From DASUPK01 sp963801055 (GTDB taxonomy: Bacteria; Actinomycetota; Thermoleophilia; Solirubrobacterales; 70-9), in contig CAWDDE010000001.1 in the NCBI GenBank assembly GCA_963801055.1, positions 930,001-994,000 on the forward strand: a stretch of DNA of 64,000 nt, read 5' to 3'. The notes beneath the pieces were generated by a model, which saw only the letters and a list, made by a program, of their open reading frames with translations, had not been told where the DNA came from and made no database searches. Every line of letters begins with the position of its first letter. Positions within the stretch are counted from its first letter, which is position 1. Shown here piece after piece: positions 43,490-51,031 of this stretch. The position numbers and the translations under genes were made by a program.

Positions 43490-43786
43490 CTACGCGATGC
43501 GGTCCCCGAGCTCCACATCCTCGTCGGGCCGCAGCAGGATGACGCCCTTCGCCTCGTCGAGCGCCCCCACCACCAGCACCTCGGAGGTGAACGGGCCGAT
43601 TCGCTTCGGCGGCAAGTTCACCACCGCGACCACCAGCCGCCCCTCGAGCTCGTCTCGCGGATAATTGGTGATCTGCGCGGAGGAACGCTTCCGACCGATC
43701 TCGGGACCGAAGTCGATCTCGAGCTTCCAGGCCGGTACCCGCGCCCTGGGGAACTCCTCCACCCCCACCACCCGGCCGACCCGCAT
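43490..43786 (-). CDS. tRNA-binding (CsaA/EMAP II OB-fold) protein between infC and rpmI
   Basis: OB-fold tRNA-binding domain of the CsaA/YgjH type: MRVGRVVGVEEFPRARVPAW, KLEIDFGPEIGRKRSSAQIT, NYPRDELEGRLVVAVVNLPP, KRIGPFTSEVLVVGAL, GVILLRPDEDVELGDRIA. The ATG at 43786 gives 98 residues. Family sequence (ALTWEQFEAVD) continues in frame upstream without a start, while an ATG overlapping the infC stop (GCTGAATG) is one base out of frame. A one-base indel in AGCCCGCCC would join them. It probably assists tRNA-synthetase or chaperone-like functions; the exact role is unknown. Confidence 0.85.
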   Translation of the reverse strand: MRVGRVVGVEEFPRARVPAWKLEIDFGPEIGRKRSSAQITNYPRDELEGRLVVAVVNLPPKRIGPFTSEVLVVGALDEAKGVILLRPDEDVELGDRIA

Positions 43787-43827
43787 GTCGACGGCCTCGA
43801 ACTGCTCCCAGGTGAGGGCGGGCTCAT

Positions 43828-44403
43828 TCAGCTGGCGGCGGCTTCCTTCTCCTGGCCGGCGTTCCGCGTCGGGGCGAGCAGCATGGTCATGTTGCGCCCC
43901 TCCTGCAGCGGCTCCTGCTCCATCGTCCCGATCTCGGAGACGTCCTGGAGGAGCCGATCGAGGAGCGCCCGGCCGCGCTCGGGATGGCTTTGCTCGCGGC
44001 CGCGGAACATGATCGTCACCTTGACCTTGTCCTGGTTGCGCAGGAAGCGCTGGACGTGGCCGCGCTTGGTCTCGTAGTCGTGCTGGGCGATCTTGGGCCG
44101 CAGCTTGATCTCCCGCACGTTCACCTGCTGCTGGTGCTTGCGGGCAGCCTTGGCCTTCTGCTCCTGCTCGTACTTGTACTTCGAGTAGTCGAGCACGCGG
44201 GCGACCGGGGGATTGGAGGTGGGGGCGACCTCGACCAGGTCGAGGTCGCGCTCGCGCGCATACTCGAGGGCCTCGGGGGTCTTCACGATCCCCACCTGCT
44301 CCCCGGTCTCGTTGATCAGGCGCACCTCGGGGACCCGGATCCGCTCGTTGATCCGGGTCTGATCGCGCTCGGGCGGTCGGCGGTCGAAGCGGGAGACCGC
44401 CAC
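43828..44403 (-). CDS. infC: Translation initiation factor IF-3
   Basis: Binds the 30S subunit and checks the initiator tRNA. 191 residues. The N domain is RINERIRVPEVRLINETGEQ with ALEYARERDLDLVEVAPTSN and VARVLDYSKYKYEQEQKAK. The C domain is VREIKLRPKIAQHDYETKRG, HVQRFLRNQDKVKVTIMFRG, with REQSHPERGRALLDRL. It starts at 44403 (GTG or ATG-type codon; MAVSRFDRRPPERDQ). IF3 genes often start with a rare codon for autoregulation. thrS lies 157 bp upstream on the same strand. Confidence 0.96.
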   Translation of the reverse strand: MAVSRFDRRPPERDQTRINERIRVPEVRLINETGEQVGIVKTPEALEYARERDLDLVEVAPTSNPPVARVLDYSKYKYEQEQKAKAARKHQQQVNVREIKLRPKIAQHDYETKRGHVQRFLRNQDKVKVTIMFRGREQSHPERGRALLDRLLQDVSEIGTMEQEPLQEGRNMTMLLAPTRNAGQEKEAAAS

Positions 44404-44560
44404 TAGCTGCGCAGAAGGTAGATCTTCAATCTGATGGGCGAGAGGCGGTCGGGGAGGCGGGCACGAGGGCGCTTAGAGGCGCGGCGTGGTGTCGGTGCCC
44501 GGCATTGCGGGCAGTATAAACACCCGCTCTGGGTCGCAGGGCGCCTCGACGAATGAGCAG

Positions 44561-46510
44561 CTAATCGCCCACCTCCTCATGCATGCGTGCGGTCAGGCCG
44601 CTGACGTCCATCGCGCCCAGATCGCCGTCGCCGTGGTGGCGCACGGAGACCGACCCGGACTCGATCTCCTTGTCGCCCACGACCAGCATGTAGGGCGCCT
44701 TCGAAAGCTCGGCGTCGCGGATCTTGCGGCCGACGGACTCGGTGCGATCGTCGACCCGCACCCGGAAGCCGCTTCCCCGAAGCTCGCGCGCGATCTCGCC
44801 CCCGCGCTCGTTGTGGCGGTCGGCCACGGGTAGGACGACCGCCTGGACCGGTGCCAGCCACAGGGGGAAGCGACCGCCGTAGTGCTCGATCAGGATCCCC
44901 GCGAAGCGCTCCATCGAGCCGAGGAGAGCGCGGTGGATCATCACCGGACGATGCTCGGCGTTGTCGGCACCCGTGTAGGTGAGCTCGAAGCGCTCAGGCA
45001 TCTGGAAGTCGAGCTGACAGGTCCCGCACTGCCAGGAGCGACCGAGGGCGTCGGTGATGTGGAAGTCGATCTTCGGGCCGTAGAAGGTGCCCTCCCCGGG
45101 GCTCACGTCGTAGGGCCGGCCCTGCCGCTCGAGCGCCTCGCGCAGCGCCTCCTCGGCCCGATGCCACTGCTCGTCGGTCCCGATCGACTTCTCCGGCCGG
45201 GTCGAGAGCTCGACCCGGACCTCATCGAAGCCGAAGCGCTCGTAGAGCTCGTCGATGGCGGTGCAGATCGAGTCGACCTCGTCGGTCACCTGATCGAGCG
45301 TGCAGAAGACATGCGCGTCATCCTGGGTGAAGGCCCGTACCCGTAGCAGGCCGTGGAGCACCCCCTCCCGCTCGTAGCGCGAGACGAGGCCGAACTCTGC
45401 GAGGCGCAAGGGCAGCTCGCGGTAGGAGTGACGGCTCGAGGCGAAGACCAGGCAGGCGCCCGGGCAGTTCATCGGCTTGAGCGCGTACTCGCGCGCCTCC
45501 CCCGAGCCCTCCCGCTCGGAGGGAGCGGTGAAGAACATGTTCTCCTTGTAGTTGTCCCAGTGGCCTGAGCGGTGCCAGAGCTCGACGTCGAGCACCTGCG
45601 GGGTCTTGATCTCCTCGTAGTGCCGCGCGTCGAGCTGCTTGCGCACCTCGGCCTCGATCAGCCCCAGCAGCACGGTGCCCTGAGGCAGCCAGAAGGGCAT
45701 CCCCGGCGCCTCCGGGAGGAACTCGAAGAGGTCGAGCTGCGGGCCGAGCTTGCGGTGGTCGCGCTCGCGGGCCTGGCTGAGCCGCTCGAGGTGCTCCTCG
45801 AGGTCCTTCTTGTTCAGGAAGGCCGTGCCGTAGACACGAGTCAGCATCTGCCGGGTCTCGTCGCCGCGCCAGTATGCGCCCGCCAGTGAGGTCAGCTTGA
45901 AGGCGCCGATCCTCCCGGTTGACGGCCCGTGCGGCCCGCGGCAAAGGTCCTCGAAGGGGCCGTTCCGGTAGAGCGACACCGTCTTCGCCCCCTCGTCGCG
46001 CACCAGATCCCCGATCAGCTCGACCTTGTAGTCCTGGCCTTCCTTGCGGAAGAGCTCGATCGCCTCCTCGGCGGGCAGCTCGCGCCGCTCGAAGGGCTCG
46101 TCGGCCTTGATGTGCTCGGCCATCCGCTCCTCGATCCGCGCCAAGTCCTCCTCGCCGGGACTGCCGTCGGGAAACTCGATGTCGTAATAGAAGCCGTCGG
46201 CGATCGGCGGGCCGATCGAGATCTTGGCCTTCGGCCACAGATCGAGGACGGACTCGGCAAGCACGTGCGCCGCGTCGTGACGGATCAGCTCGAGGGCCTC
46301 GGGATTGCGGTCGGTGACGATCTCGATCGACTCGCCGCCTGCCAAGGGCGCGGAGAGGTCGTGCAGCTCTCCATCGACGTTTACCGCGAGTGCGGCCTTT
46401 GCCAAACCGGAGCCGATCGCCGCGGCGGCGTCCGCGCCGGTCGCGCCGTCTTCCAGCTCCAGGGTGGAGCCGTCAGGGAGCTCGACCTGGATCTTCTCTG
46501 CGGTGTCCAC
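44561..46510 (-). CDS. thrS: Threonyl-tRNA synthetase
   Basis: 649 residues. N-terminal TGS domain (IQVELPDGSTLELEDGATGA), the editing domain with HxxxH (LIRHDAAHVLAESVLDLWPK) and CRGPHGPSTGRIGAFKL, then the class II catalytic core YALKPMNCPGACLVFASSRH, FTQDDAHVFCT and GRSWQCGTCQLDFQMPERFE with Zn ligands. The anticodon-binding domain is at the C terminus (VQAVVLPVADRHNERGGEIA). It lies upstream of infC, an order shared with many bacteria. No T-box was recognised upstream. Confidence 0.97.
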   Translation of the reverse strand: MDTAEKIQVELPDGSTLELEDGATGADAAAAIGSGLAKAALAVNVDGELHDLSAPLAGGESIEIVTDRNPEALELIRHDAAHVLAESVLDLWPKAKISIGPPIADGFYYDIEFPDGSPGEEDLARIEERMAEHIKADEPFERRELPAEEAIELFRKEGQDYKVELIGDLVRDEGAKTVSLYRNGPFEDLCRGPHGPSTGRIGAFKLTSLAGAYWRGDETRQMLTRVYGTAFLNKKDLEEHLERLSQARERDHRKLGPQLDLFEFLPEAPGMPFWLPQGTVLLGLIEAEVRKQLDARHYEEIKTPQVLDVELWHRSGHWDNYKENMFFTAPSEREGSGEAREYALKPMNCPGACLVFASSRHSYRELPLRLAEFGLVSRYEREGVLHGLLRVRAFTQDDAHVFCTLDQVTDEVDSICTAIDELYERFGFDEVRVELSTRPEKSIGTDEQWHRAEEALREALERQGRPYDVSPGEGTFYGPKIDFHITDALGRSWQCGTCQLDFQMPERFELTYTGADNAEHRPVMIHRALLGSMERFAGILIEHYGGRFPLWLAPVQAVVLPVADRHNERGGEIARELRGSGFRVRVDDRTESVGRKIRDAELSKAPYMLVVGDKEIESGSVSVRHHGDGDLGAMDVSGLTARMHEEVGD

Positions 46511-46548
46511 CGCGGCTGATGCTAGTGACAGGTCCGACGCCGACGGGG

Positions 46549-46577
46549 TTGACTACGGTCGCCGATCGCCATAGCGT
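46549..46577 (+). promoter_or_regulatory. Sigma-70-type promoter for the 46610 gene
   Basis: TTGACT at 46549-46554 and TAGCGT at 46572-46577, separated by 17 bp, 32 bp before the ATG at 46610. It is read in the gap between divergent thrS and the secreted-protein gene. Confidence 0.5.
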
Positions 46578-46609
46578 GACCAGGAGATCGTGTTCGAGGC
46601 GAGTGATCG

Positions 46610-47185
46610 ATGAATAGGTGTCTCGTCTGGCTGGTGGCGCTGTTTGTCTTGCTGCTCGCCGCGCCATCCTCGTTCGCGAGCGTGGGCAAGCAGTCCTACG
46701 AGGGTCCGGTGGCCAGCGAGGGGGTGGACGGGCGATCACCGACCGTGCGGGTCAAGGTCGAGTTCAAGAAGGTCCACCACCGTCGCGGGGCGCCCAGAAC
46801 TCTGATCCTCTTCGCCCAGCGGGCGGTCGCGCTGTATTGCTCAAACGGGCAGAAGACGTACGCCGGGCCAAGCACGGAACTCGACGGCGGTCCGGGCGTC
46901 TTCGATGAACTGGGCGACACCGGACAGAGGATCAGGAAGGGCAAGTTCTCCGTCAGCGGCCTGAGCGCGGATGGGGGCGACACTCAGACGATCACCGGCC
47001 ACGTCTCCAAGAAGGGAAACGCGACCGGCACGATCCGCATCGTCTCCTCCAACCCCTTCTACGGCCAGTGTGATTCCGGAGTGGTGAGCTGGACCGCCTC
47101 GCCGGTGAGGGTGTTCTCACCACCGGTGCAGCCCCCCTGCGCCTTCCAGGGGACCTGCCCGCGCTCCGCCCACGGCGGTGGCTAG
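46610..47185 (+). CDS. Secreted protein of unknown function
   Basis: 191 residues. The signal peptide is MNRCLVWLVALFVLLLAAPS then SFASVGKQSYEG. The mature part is beta-rich (VRVKVEFKKVHHRRGAPRTL; GKFSVSGLSADGGDTQTITG; GTIRIVSSNPFYGQCDSG), with cysteines in LYCSNGQ, YGQCDSG and PPCAFQGTCPRS. It is similar in layout to the many secreted orphans of these actinobacteria; no family named. Its last codons overlap the stop of the convergent DUF1326 gene by 4 bp. Confidence 0.6.
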   Translation: MNRCLVWLVALFVLLLAAPSSFASVGKQSYEGPVASEGVDGRSPTVRVKVEFKKVHHRRGAPRTLILFAQRAVALYCSNGQKTYAGPSTELDGGPGVFDELGDTGQRIRKGKFSVSGLSADGGDTQTITGHVSKKGNATGTIRIVSSNPFYGQCDSGVVSWTASPVRVFSPPVQPPCAFQGTCPRSAHGGG

Positions 47186-47787
47186 CCGCTGTAGTCGAAC
47201 GTCGAGCCGTACCCACAGACGCCGCGGTAGCTGAAGGCGAGCGGGCCATCCTCGACGACCAGCTCGTCAGCGACCAGCTCGTCCCCGGTGCGCTCGTGTC
47301 CCGGGATCACGCAGGTGACCGTCTCCGGCCCCTGGTACCGGTCGCGGATTCGGACCCTGACTTGATCGCGAATCCGTAGGAGCTGACGGCGGCGAGTGTG
47401 GTCGACGTCGATTTCGACCGGGCGGACCGCGACGAGCTCGCTCGCCTTCCAGGCCCAGGGAAAGTGTGTCTCCGCGTCCCCTCCGAGCCTGCCTGTGAAG
47501 ATCCTCTCCAGAGCGTTGCGCTGATCGTCCGCCGCTCTGGAATCGAGGTAGAGGATCCAGGTCCACGGCGAGCCCTCCTCGTCGTCGCTGTAGGTCAGCG
47601 CCAGCGCGACCGGCTGCCCACCCAGATCGACTCCGTCCGCGGCCCCCTCATCGATCAGCCAGGAGAGGACGCCCCTGCACACCCCGTGCGTGGAGCGGCC
47701 GCCCGGGACGCCGTCGATCCGGCGGCAGGGACAGATCGGGTCGCAGTTGCATGACTCGAAGTAGCTGCCGCGAATCCGCCAGCTCAT
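47182..47787 (-). CDS. DUF1326 family protein
   Basis: 201 residues from ATG at 47787, with GGACGGAGAG close upstream. The DUF1326 opening is clear: WRIRGSYFESCNCDPICPCR (three cysteines), then RSTHGVCRGVLSWLIDEG, VALALTYSDDEEGSPWTWIL, FTGRLGGDAETHFPWAWKAS and CVIPGHERTGDELV. The cysteines could hold a metal; the biochemical role of the family is not established. tRNA-Val follows 22 bp upstream on the same strand. Confidence 0.85.
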   Translation of the reverse strand: MSWRIRGSYFESCNCDPICPCRRIDGVPGGRSTHGVCRGVLSWLIDEGAADGVDLGGQPVALALTYSDDEEGSPWTWILYLDSRAADDQRNALERIFTGRLGGDAETHFPWAWKASELVAVRPVEIDVDHTRRRQLLRIRDQVRVRIRDRYQGPETVTCVIPGHERTGDELVADELVVEDGPLAFSYRGVCGYGSTFDYSG

Positions 47788-47808
47788 CTCTCCGTCCCCA
47801 TGACCAGA

Positions 47809-47881
47809 TGGGCGCAACTGGGCTCGAACCAGTGACCTCCAGCTTGTCGAGCTGGCGCTCTCCCAACTGAGCTATGCGCCC
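47809..47881 (-). tRNA. tRNA-Val (GAC)
   Basis: 73-nt cloverleaf without encoded CCA. Acceptor GGGCGCA/TGCGCCC; D arm GCTC-AGTTGGGA-GAGC; anticodon arm CCAGC-TCGACAA-GCTGG; variable AGGTC; T arm ACTGG-TTCGAGC-CCAGT; discriminator A. The anticodon is GAC (Val). Position 33 reads C where nearly all elongator tRNAs have U. Confidence 0.9.
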
Positions 47882-47923
47882 GGGGTCGAGAACGGTAGCA
47901 GCGGCCCTGCCGGCCGCCAAGAG

Positions 47924-48928
47924 CTAGGCGACCGGGGCCGTCGGCGCGTGGACCTCGTGATCCGGGTGCTCCATCAAGCCCTTGGCGCGCGCGGTGATCT
48001 TGAAGGTCTCGAGAGCGTCGTAACGCGGTTGCCAGCCCGCCGTCGATTTGAGCTTCTCGGTCGACATGATCCATGGGTAACGGAGGAACTCCAGGTTGCC
48101 CGCCGGCGCTTCAGTCCGAGGGACATGCAGCTTCCAGAGCGCGTTGTTGAGCCTCTTCATGTTCTTCAGTGAGATCGTCCGAGTCTTCTTGCCCAGCATT
48201 TCTGCGGCGCGGCGCCAGGTCAGCAGGCCGTCGCCCGCAAGGTTGAAGGCGCCCGCGTGCTTGCCGTCTAGCAGTGCGACCAGCGCCGAGACGACGTCGT
48301 CCTCGTGGACGAGCTGGAACTCCTCCTCGACTCCGTCGAGCAGCGGCACGAAGGGGTTGTTTTGGAAGCCGCGGACGATCCAGTTGTCGACGTTCGGCCC
48401 GAAGACCGTCGTCGGCCGTACGATCGTCATCACGGCGTCCGTGTTCTCGTAGGCCCAGAGCTGGCAGATGCGATCTGCGTCGGCTTTGTCTCGTGCGTAG
48501 GAGAAATCTGGGACGCCGCGCACGGGCCAGTCCTCGGCGATCGGCTTCGGATTGTCGGGAAATGCGCCGTAGGCGGCTACCGAGGTGGTGACCATGACCT
48601 GGTCCACACCTGCATCCGAGGCGGCTTGCAGGACCGCCTGGCAGCCGTTGACGTCGATGTCATACATCCTCGCTTCGTCGCGGATCGGGTTGAAGACGAA
48701 GGCCAGATGTATCAGCGCGTCGATCTCGTGGCCCTCGAGAAGCTCCTTCATCTCGCGGCGCTCGCGGATGTCGACCTTGACGAACTCCGTCTTCGGCCAG
48801 GCGCGAGGCGGCGGGCGGAGGTCGACGTCGATGATCTTCTCGGTCTCCTCGCGGCGCGAGAGCTCGTCTGTGAGGCGTCCGCCGATGTACCCGGAACCCC
48901 CTGTGATCAGGTAGCGCACGAGCGGCAT
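47924..48928 (-). CDS. NAD-dependent epimerase/dehydratase family protein
   Basis: Extended SDR of 334 residues from ATG at 48928. The Rossmann motif is VRYLITGGSGYIGGRLTDEL, then FVKVDIRERREMKELL, IDALIHLAFVFNPIRDEARM, VTTSVAAYGAFPDNPKPIAE and the catalytic FSYARDKADADRICQL (Tyr-x-x-x-Lys), with IVRPTTVFGPNVDNWIVRGF. It resembles UDP-sugar epimerases and nucleoside-diphosphate-sugar reductases, but the substrate is not fixed by sequence. A longer frame to 49033 has no better start. It stands alone between tRNA-Val and a hairpin-rich region. Confidence 0.82.
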   Translation of the reverse strand: MPLVRYLITGGSGYIGGRLTDELSRREETEKIIDVDLRPPPRAWPKTEFVKVDIRERREMKELLEGHEIDALIHLAFVFNPIRDEARMYDIDVNGCQAVLQAASDAGVDQVMVTTSVAAYGAFPDNPKPIAEDWPVRGVPDFSYARDKADADRICQLWAYENTDAVMTIVRPTTVFGPNVDNWIVRGFQNNPFVPLLDGVEEEFQLVHEDDVVSALVALLDGKHAGAFNLAGDGLLTWRRAAEMLGKKTRTISLKNMKRLNNALWKLHVPRTEAPAGNLEFLRYPWIMSTEKLKSTAGWQPRYDALETFKITARAKGLMEHPDHEVHAPTAPVA

Positions 48929-49069
48929 CCTATCCTGGCCGGGCGGCCAGCGTCTGCGAACACGATCGCTCACCATCCCCGGTTGCGGAAAACCCACACG
49001 ATCGCGCGGGAAATCCGCACAGTTCTGCAACACCGCGCGAGAGACGCAACCTTCCGCGGAAGGCCGTGT

Positions 49070-49216
49070 TAGTGTCTCCTGACAGGCTCAAGTTCAGCCG
49101 CGCCGCGTCTGACACTTGAGCCACAAGACTTGAAGGACCGACGGGCCGGCGAAGGGGACTTTCGCCGGCGGCACGTCCTTTCGGAAACAAAGGGCCCCTT
49201 CACAGGGGCCCTTTTC
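49070..49216 (+). ncRNA. Candidate structured RNA/leader ending in a terminator
   Basis: The 355-bp gap 48929-49283 has no gene. It contains a 9-bp hairpin GCCGGCGAA/TTCGCCGGC (49145-49153 with 49161-49169) followed by an 11-bp terminator AAAGGGCCCCT/AGGGGCCCTTT with loop TCAC and TTTT (49189-49215). Together they look like a short RNA or an attenuator leader in front of the 49284 gene. The terminator could also act on the minus strand (TTTGTTTCC). No known RNA family was recognised and the 5' boundary is a guess. Confidence 0.4.
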
Positions 49217-49283
49217 CGTGCTCGGGGCAGACTGCCCCCCGGTGCTGGAAAGTAAACGGACGGAGCGATACGGTCGGCGGACG

Positions 49284-50036
49284 ATGGATCGCCCCAGGGT
49301 GCTGCTGGTGCCCACGCTAACTGAGGTCGAGTGGAAGATCAGGCCGCTGATCGAGGAGTGGGCCGAGGTCGCCTCGTTCGATGCGCCGGGCGTCGGCGAC
49401 GAGCCCGCGACAACGCTTACGCCCGAGGCGATTATCACCCGAGGGGTTGAGGAGGTCGAGCGGCGGGGCTGGGAGCGCTGCGTGATCGTCGGCGACGAGG
49501 TCGGTGCGGCGCAGGCCGCCCACATCGCCGGGGCCAGACCCGCGGCCACCCGCGCTCTCGTTCTCGGTCATGCCACGCTCACCTTCGGCCGCGACGGTCC
49601 GCGACGCCCCCTGAACGGAGAGCTCTTCGACGCGCTCCTCCAGCTGGCGCATACCGACTACCGGAGCTACGTCCGCGCACTCTGTCAGCTCACCCAGCAT
49701 GCATACGACGACGAGCTGGCCAACCGGTACATGGAGCGCGTCCCGCAGGAGGTGGCCCTCGGCTACCTCGAGCACCTCCTGCCGCGCATGGAGGCCGAGC
49801 ACCTGGAGCCGATCCTCAGATCGCTCGACGTCCCGATGCTGCTGGTTGAGCACCGGGGCTGTCTGGGCTGGACGGCCGAGGGCTTCGAGGAGGCCGTGGC
49901 GGCCTTCCCCGAAGCCACCACCGGCTCCGTCGAGATCAAGGCGAGCTGCGATCCCCGGTTCGCCGAGCTCATCCGCGAGTTCTGCGAGGGGCTGTCCGAG
50001 CCCAGCGGCACTCCCGCCGCCGAGCAGGCCTCCTAG
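49284..50036 (+). CDS. Alpha/beta hydrolase-fold protein lacking the nucleophile serine
   Basis: 250 residues from ATG at 49284. The alpha/beta-hydrolase framework is visible: VLLVPTLTEVEWKIRPLIEE, VASFDAPGVGDEP, the nucleophile elbow CVIVGDEVGAAQAAHIAGAR, RALVLGHATLTFG and LDVPMLLVEHRGCLGWT. At the elbow G-x-S-x-G reads G-D-E-V-G, and no C-terminal catalytic His is obvious. It may be a non-enzymatic or altered member of the family. The 3' end overlaps the convergent NfeD-like gene by 4 bp. Upstream is a terminator-like leader. Confidence 0.65.
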   Translation: MDRPRVLLVPTLTEVEWKIRPLIEEWAEVASFDAPGVGDEPATTLTPEAIITRGVEEVERRGWERCVIVGDEVGAAQAAHIAGARPAATRALVLGHATLTFGRDGPRRPLNGELFDALLQLAHTDYRSYVRALCQLTQHAYDDELANRYMERVPQEVALGYLEHLLPRMEAEHLEPILRSLDVPMLLVEHRGCLGWTAEGFEEAVAAFPEATTGSVEIKASCDPRFAELIREFCEGLSEPSGTPAAEQAS

Positions 50037-50365
50037 CGCTGTCCCTCGGGAGTCTCGACTTCAAGCGTGAGACCGTCGACGCCCGTGACGGTCACCCGCT
50101 CGCCGACCTCTGCCCGCGAGCTGCAGCGGGCGTGCCAGATCTCACCCCGCAGGCGGACTCGTCCCCGGGGATCGCAGGTCTCGATCACCTCGCCCCTCGA
50201 CCCGATCAGGCCCTCCACCCCGGTCCTCACCCGGTAGCGGCGCAGGAATCGGATCCAGAAGCCGACCTCCGCCAGCTCGATCACGATCCCGAGCGCCACC
50301 GCCGCGATCCCCCAGCCCGGCGGGAGCACGAAGAGGGCGAGGAGGATCGCGCCGACCAGCAGCAT
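50033..50365 (-). CDS. NfeD-like membrane protein (short form)
   Basis: 110 residues. Two closely spaced hydrophobic segments (MLLVGAILLALFVLPPGWGI; AAVALGIVIELAEVGFWIRF) are followed by the cytosolic OB fold of NfeD (VEGLIGSRGEVIETCDPRGR, VRLRGEIWHARCSSRAEVGE, VTVTGVDGLTLEVE). The short form usually pairs with a stomatin-type protein; no stomatin gene is next to it here. It faces a tRNA cluster upstream. Confidence 0.85.
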   Translation of the reverse strand: MLLVGAILLALFVLPPGWGIAAVALGIVIELAEVGFWIRFLRRYRVRTGVEGLIGSRGEVIETCDPRGRVRLRGEIWHARCSSRAEVGERVTVTGVDGLTLEVETPEGQR

Positions 50366-50389
50366 CGGCCGATGCTATGGCTAACGACG

Positions 50390-50557
50390 CTAGGCGCTCT
50401 TCGGGGAACGCGAGCGGCGCCGGACGGTCGGGGTCGTGCGCGTCGGGGCGTTGTCGTCGCTGGGTGGAACCTCGGCGACGGCGAAGGGCTGGGTGGGCTG
50501 CACCTCTGCCCGCTTTCTGTGCACCCTCTCGCGGGCGTATTCGACAACCTCGCCCAT
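50390..50557 (-). CDS. Small basic hypothetical protein
   Basis: 55 residues MGEVVEYARERVHRKRAEVQ..., then PTQPFAVAEVPPSDDNAPTR and an Arg/Ser-rich end (RRRSRSPKSA). AGGAGG lies immediately before the ATG at 50557. There is no domain, and the reading frame continues upstream through the tRNA region, so the gene could be spurious. It is kept for its start context only. Confidence 0.3.
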   Translation of the reverse strand: MGEVVEYARERVHRKRAEVQPTQPFAVAEVPPSDDNAPTRTTPTVRRRSRSPKSA

Positions 50558-50624
50558 CGCCTCCTCGCAGCGCTCGACTCCCTGTTGCTCAAGAAACGAT
50601 CCCGCCGGAGCGAGGCTCTCTCGA

Positions 50625-50695
50625 AGGCGCCTACCGGAATCGAACCGGTGTAAACGGCTTTGCAGGCCGCTGCGTAGCCACTCCGCCAAGGCGCC
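50625..50695 (-). tRNA. tRNA-Cys (GCA)
   Basis: 71-nt cloverleaf. Acceptor GGCGCCT/AGGCGCC; anticodon arm GCGGC-CTGCAAA-GCCGT (anticodon GCA); T arm ACCGG-TTCGATT-CCGGT; discriminator U, as usual for tRNA-Cys. CCA is not encoded. Confidence 0.95.
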
Positions 50696-50780
50696 ACGCT
50701 GATCAGAGCCTAGCGACGACCCTCTGACTGGAAACGCCCCGCGAGGCCATCCTGGCCTTCGGGGCGGCGGAGTCAAGGCA

Positions 50781-50854
50781 AGCGGCTGATGGGATTCGAA
50801 CCCACGACCTTCTGCATGGCAAGCAGACGCTCTAGCCAACTGAGCTACAGCCGC
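50781..50854 (-). tRNA. tRNA-Gly (GCC)
   Basis: 74-nt cloverleaf. Acceptor GCGGCTG/CAGCCGC; D arm GCTC-AGTTGGCTA-GAGC; anticodon arm TCTGC-TTGCCAT-GCAGA (anticodon GCC); T arm GTGGG-TTCGAAT-CCCAT; discriminator T. CCA is not encoded. A 27-bp copy of its 5' end lies 66 bp upstream of it. Confidence 0.95.
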
Positions 50855-50900
50855 GCGAGGCCCGATTCTAGCTTCGCCGTGCGGTTTCACGCCTCCGATT

Positions 50901-50927
50901 GCCAACTGAGCTACAGCCGCGCGAGGC
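50901..50927 (-). repeat. Partial copy of the tRNA-Gly 5' end
   Basis: The 27 bases are identical to 50835-50861, which cover the flank, the 5' acceptor strand and the D-stem of tRNA-Gly; they start GCCAACTGAGCTACAGCCGC on the plus strand. The copy offset is 66 bp. No anticodon or T arm follows, so it cannot make a tRNA. Confidence 0.85.
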
Positions 50928-51031
50928 GAAAAGTGTAGGCGCGGACCTGCGTGGTTCCCGCGCGTAGTCCCACCTAATTTTGGGTATGGTTCCCGGAACT
51001 TGGGGTAACTAACGACGGAAGGGGACCATCG

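Noticed and set aside
44404..44560. T-box or L20-type leader before infC
   Set aside because: Only a 6-bp hairpin (TGCCCG/CGGGCA, about 44499-44516) with no T-run; no T-box sequence was found.
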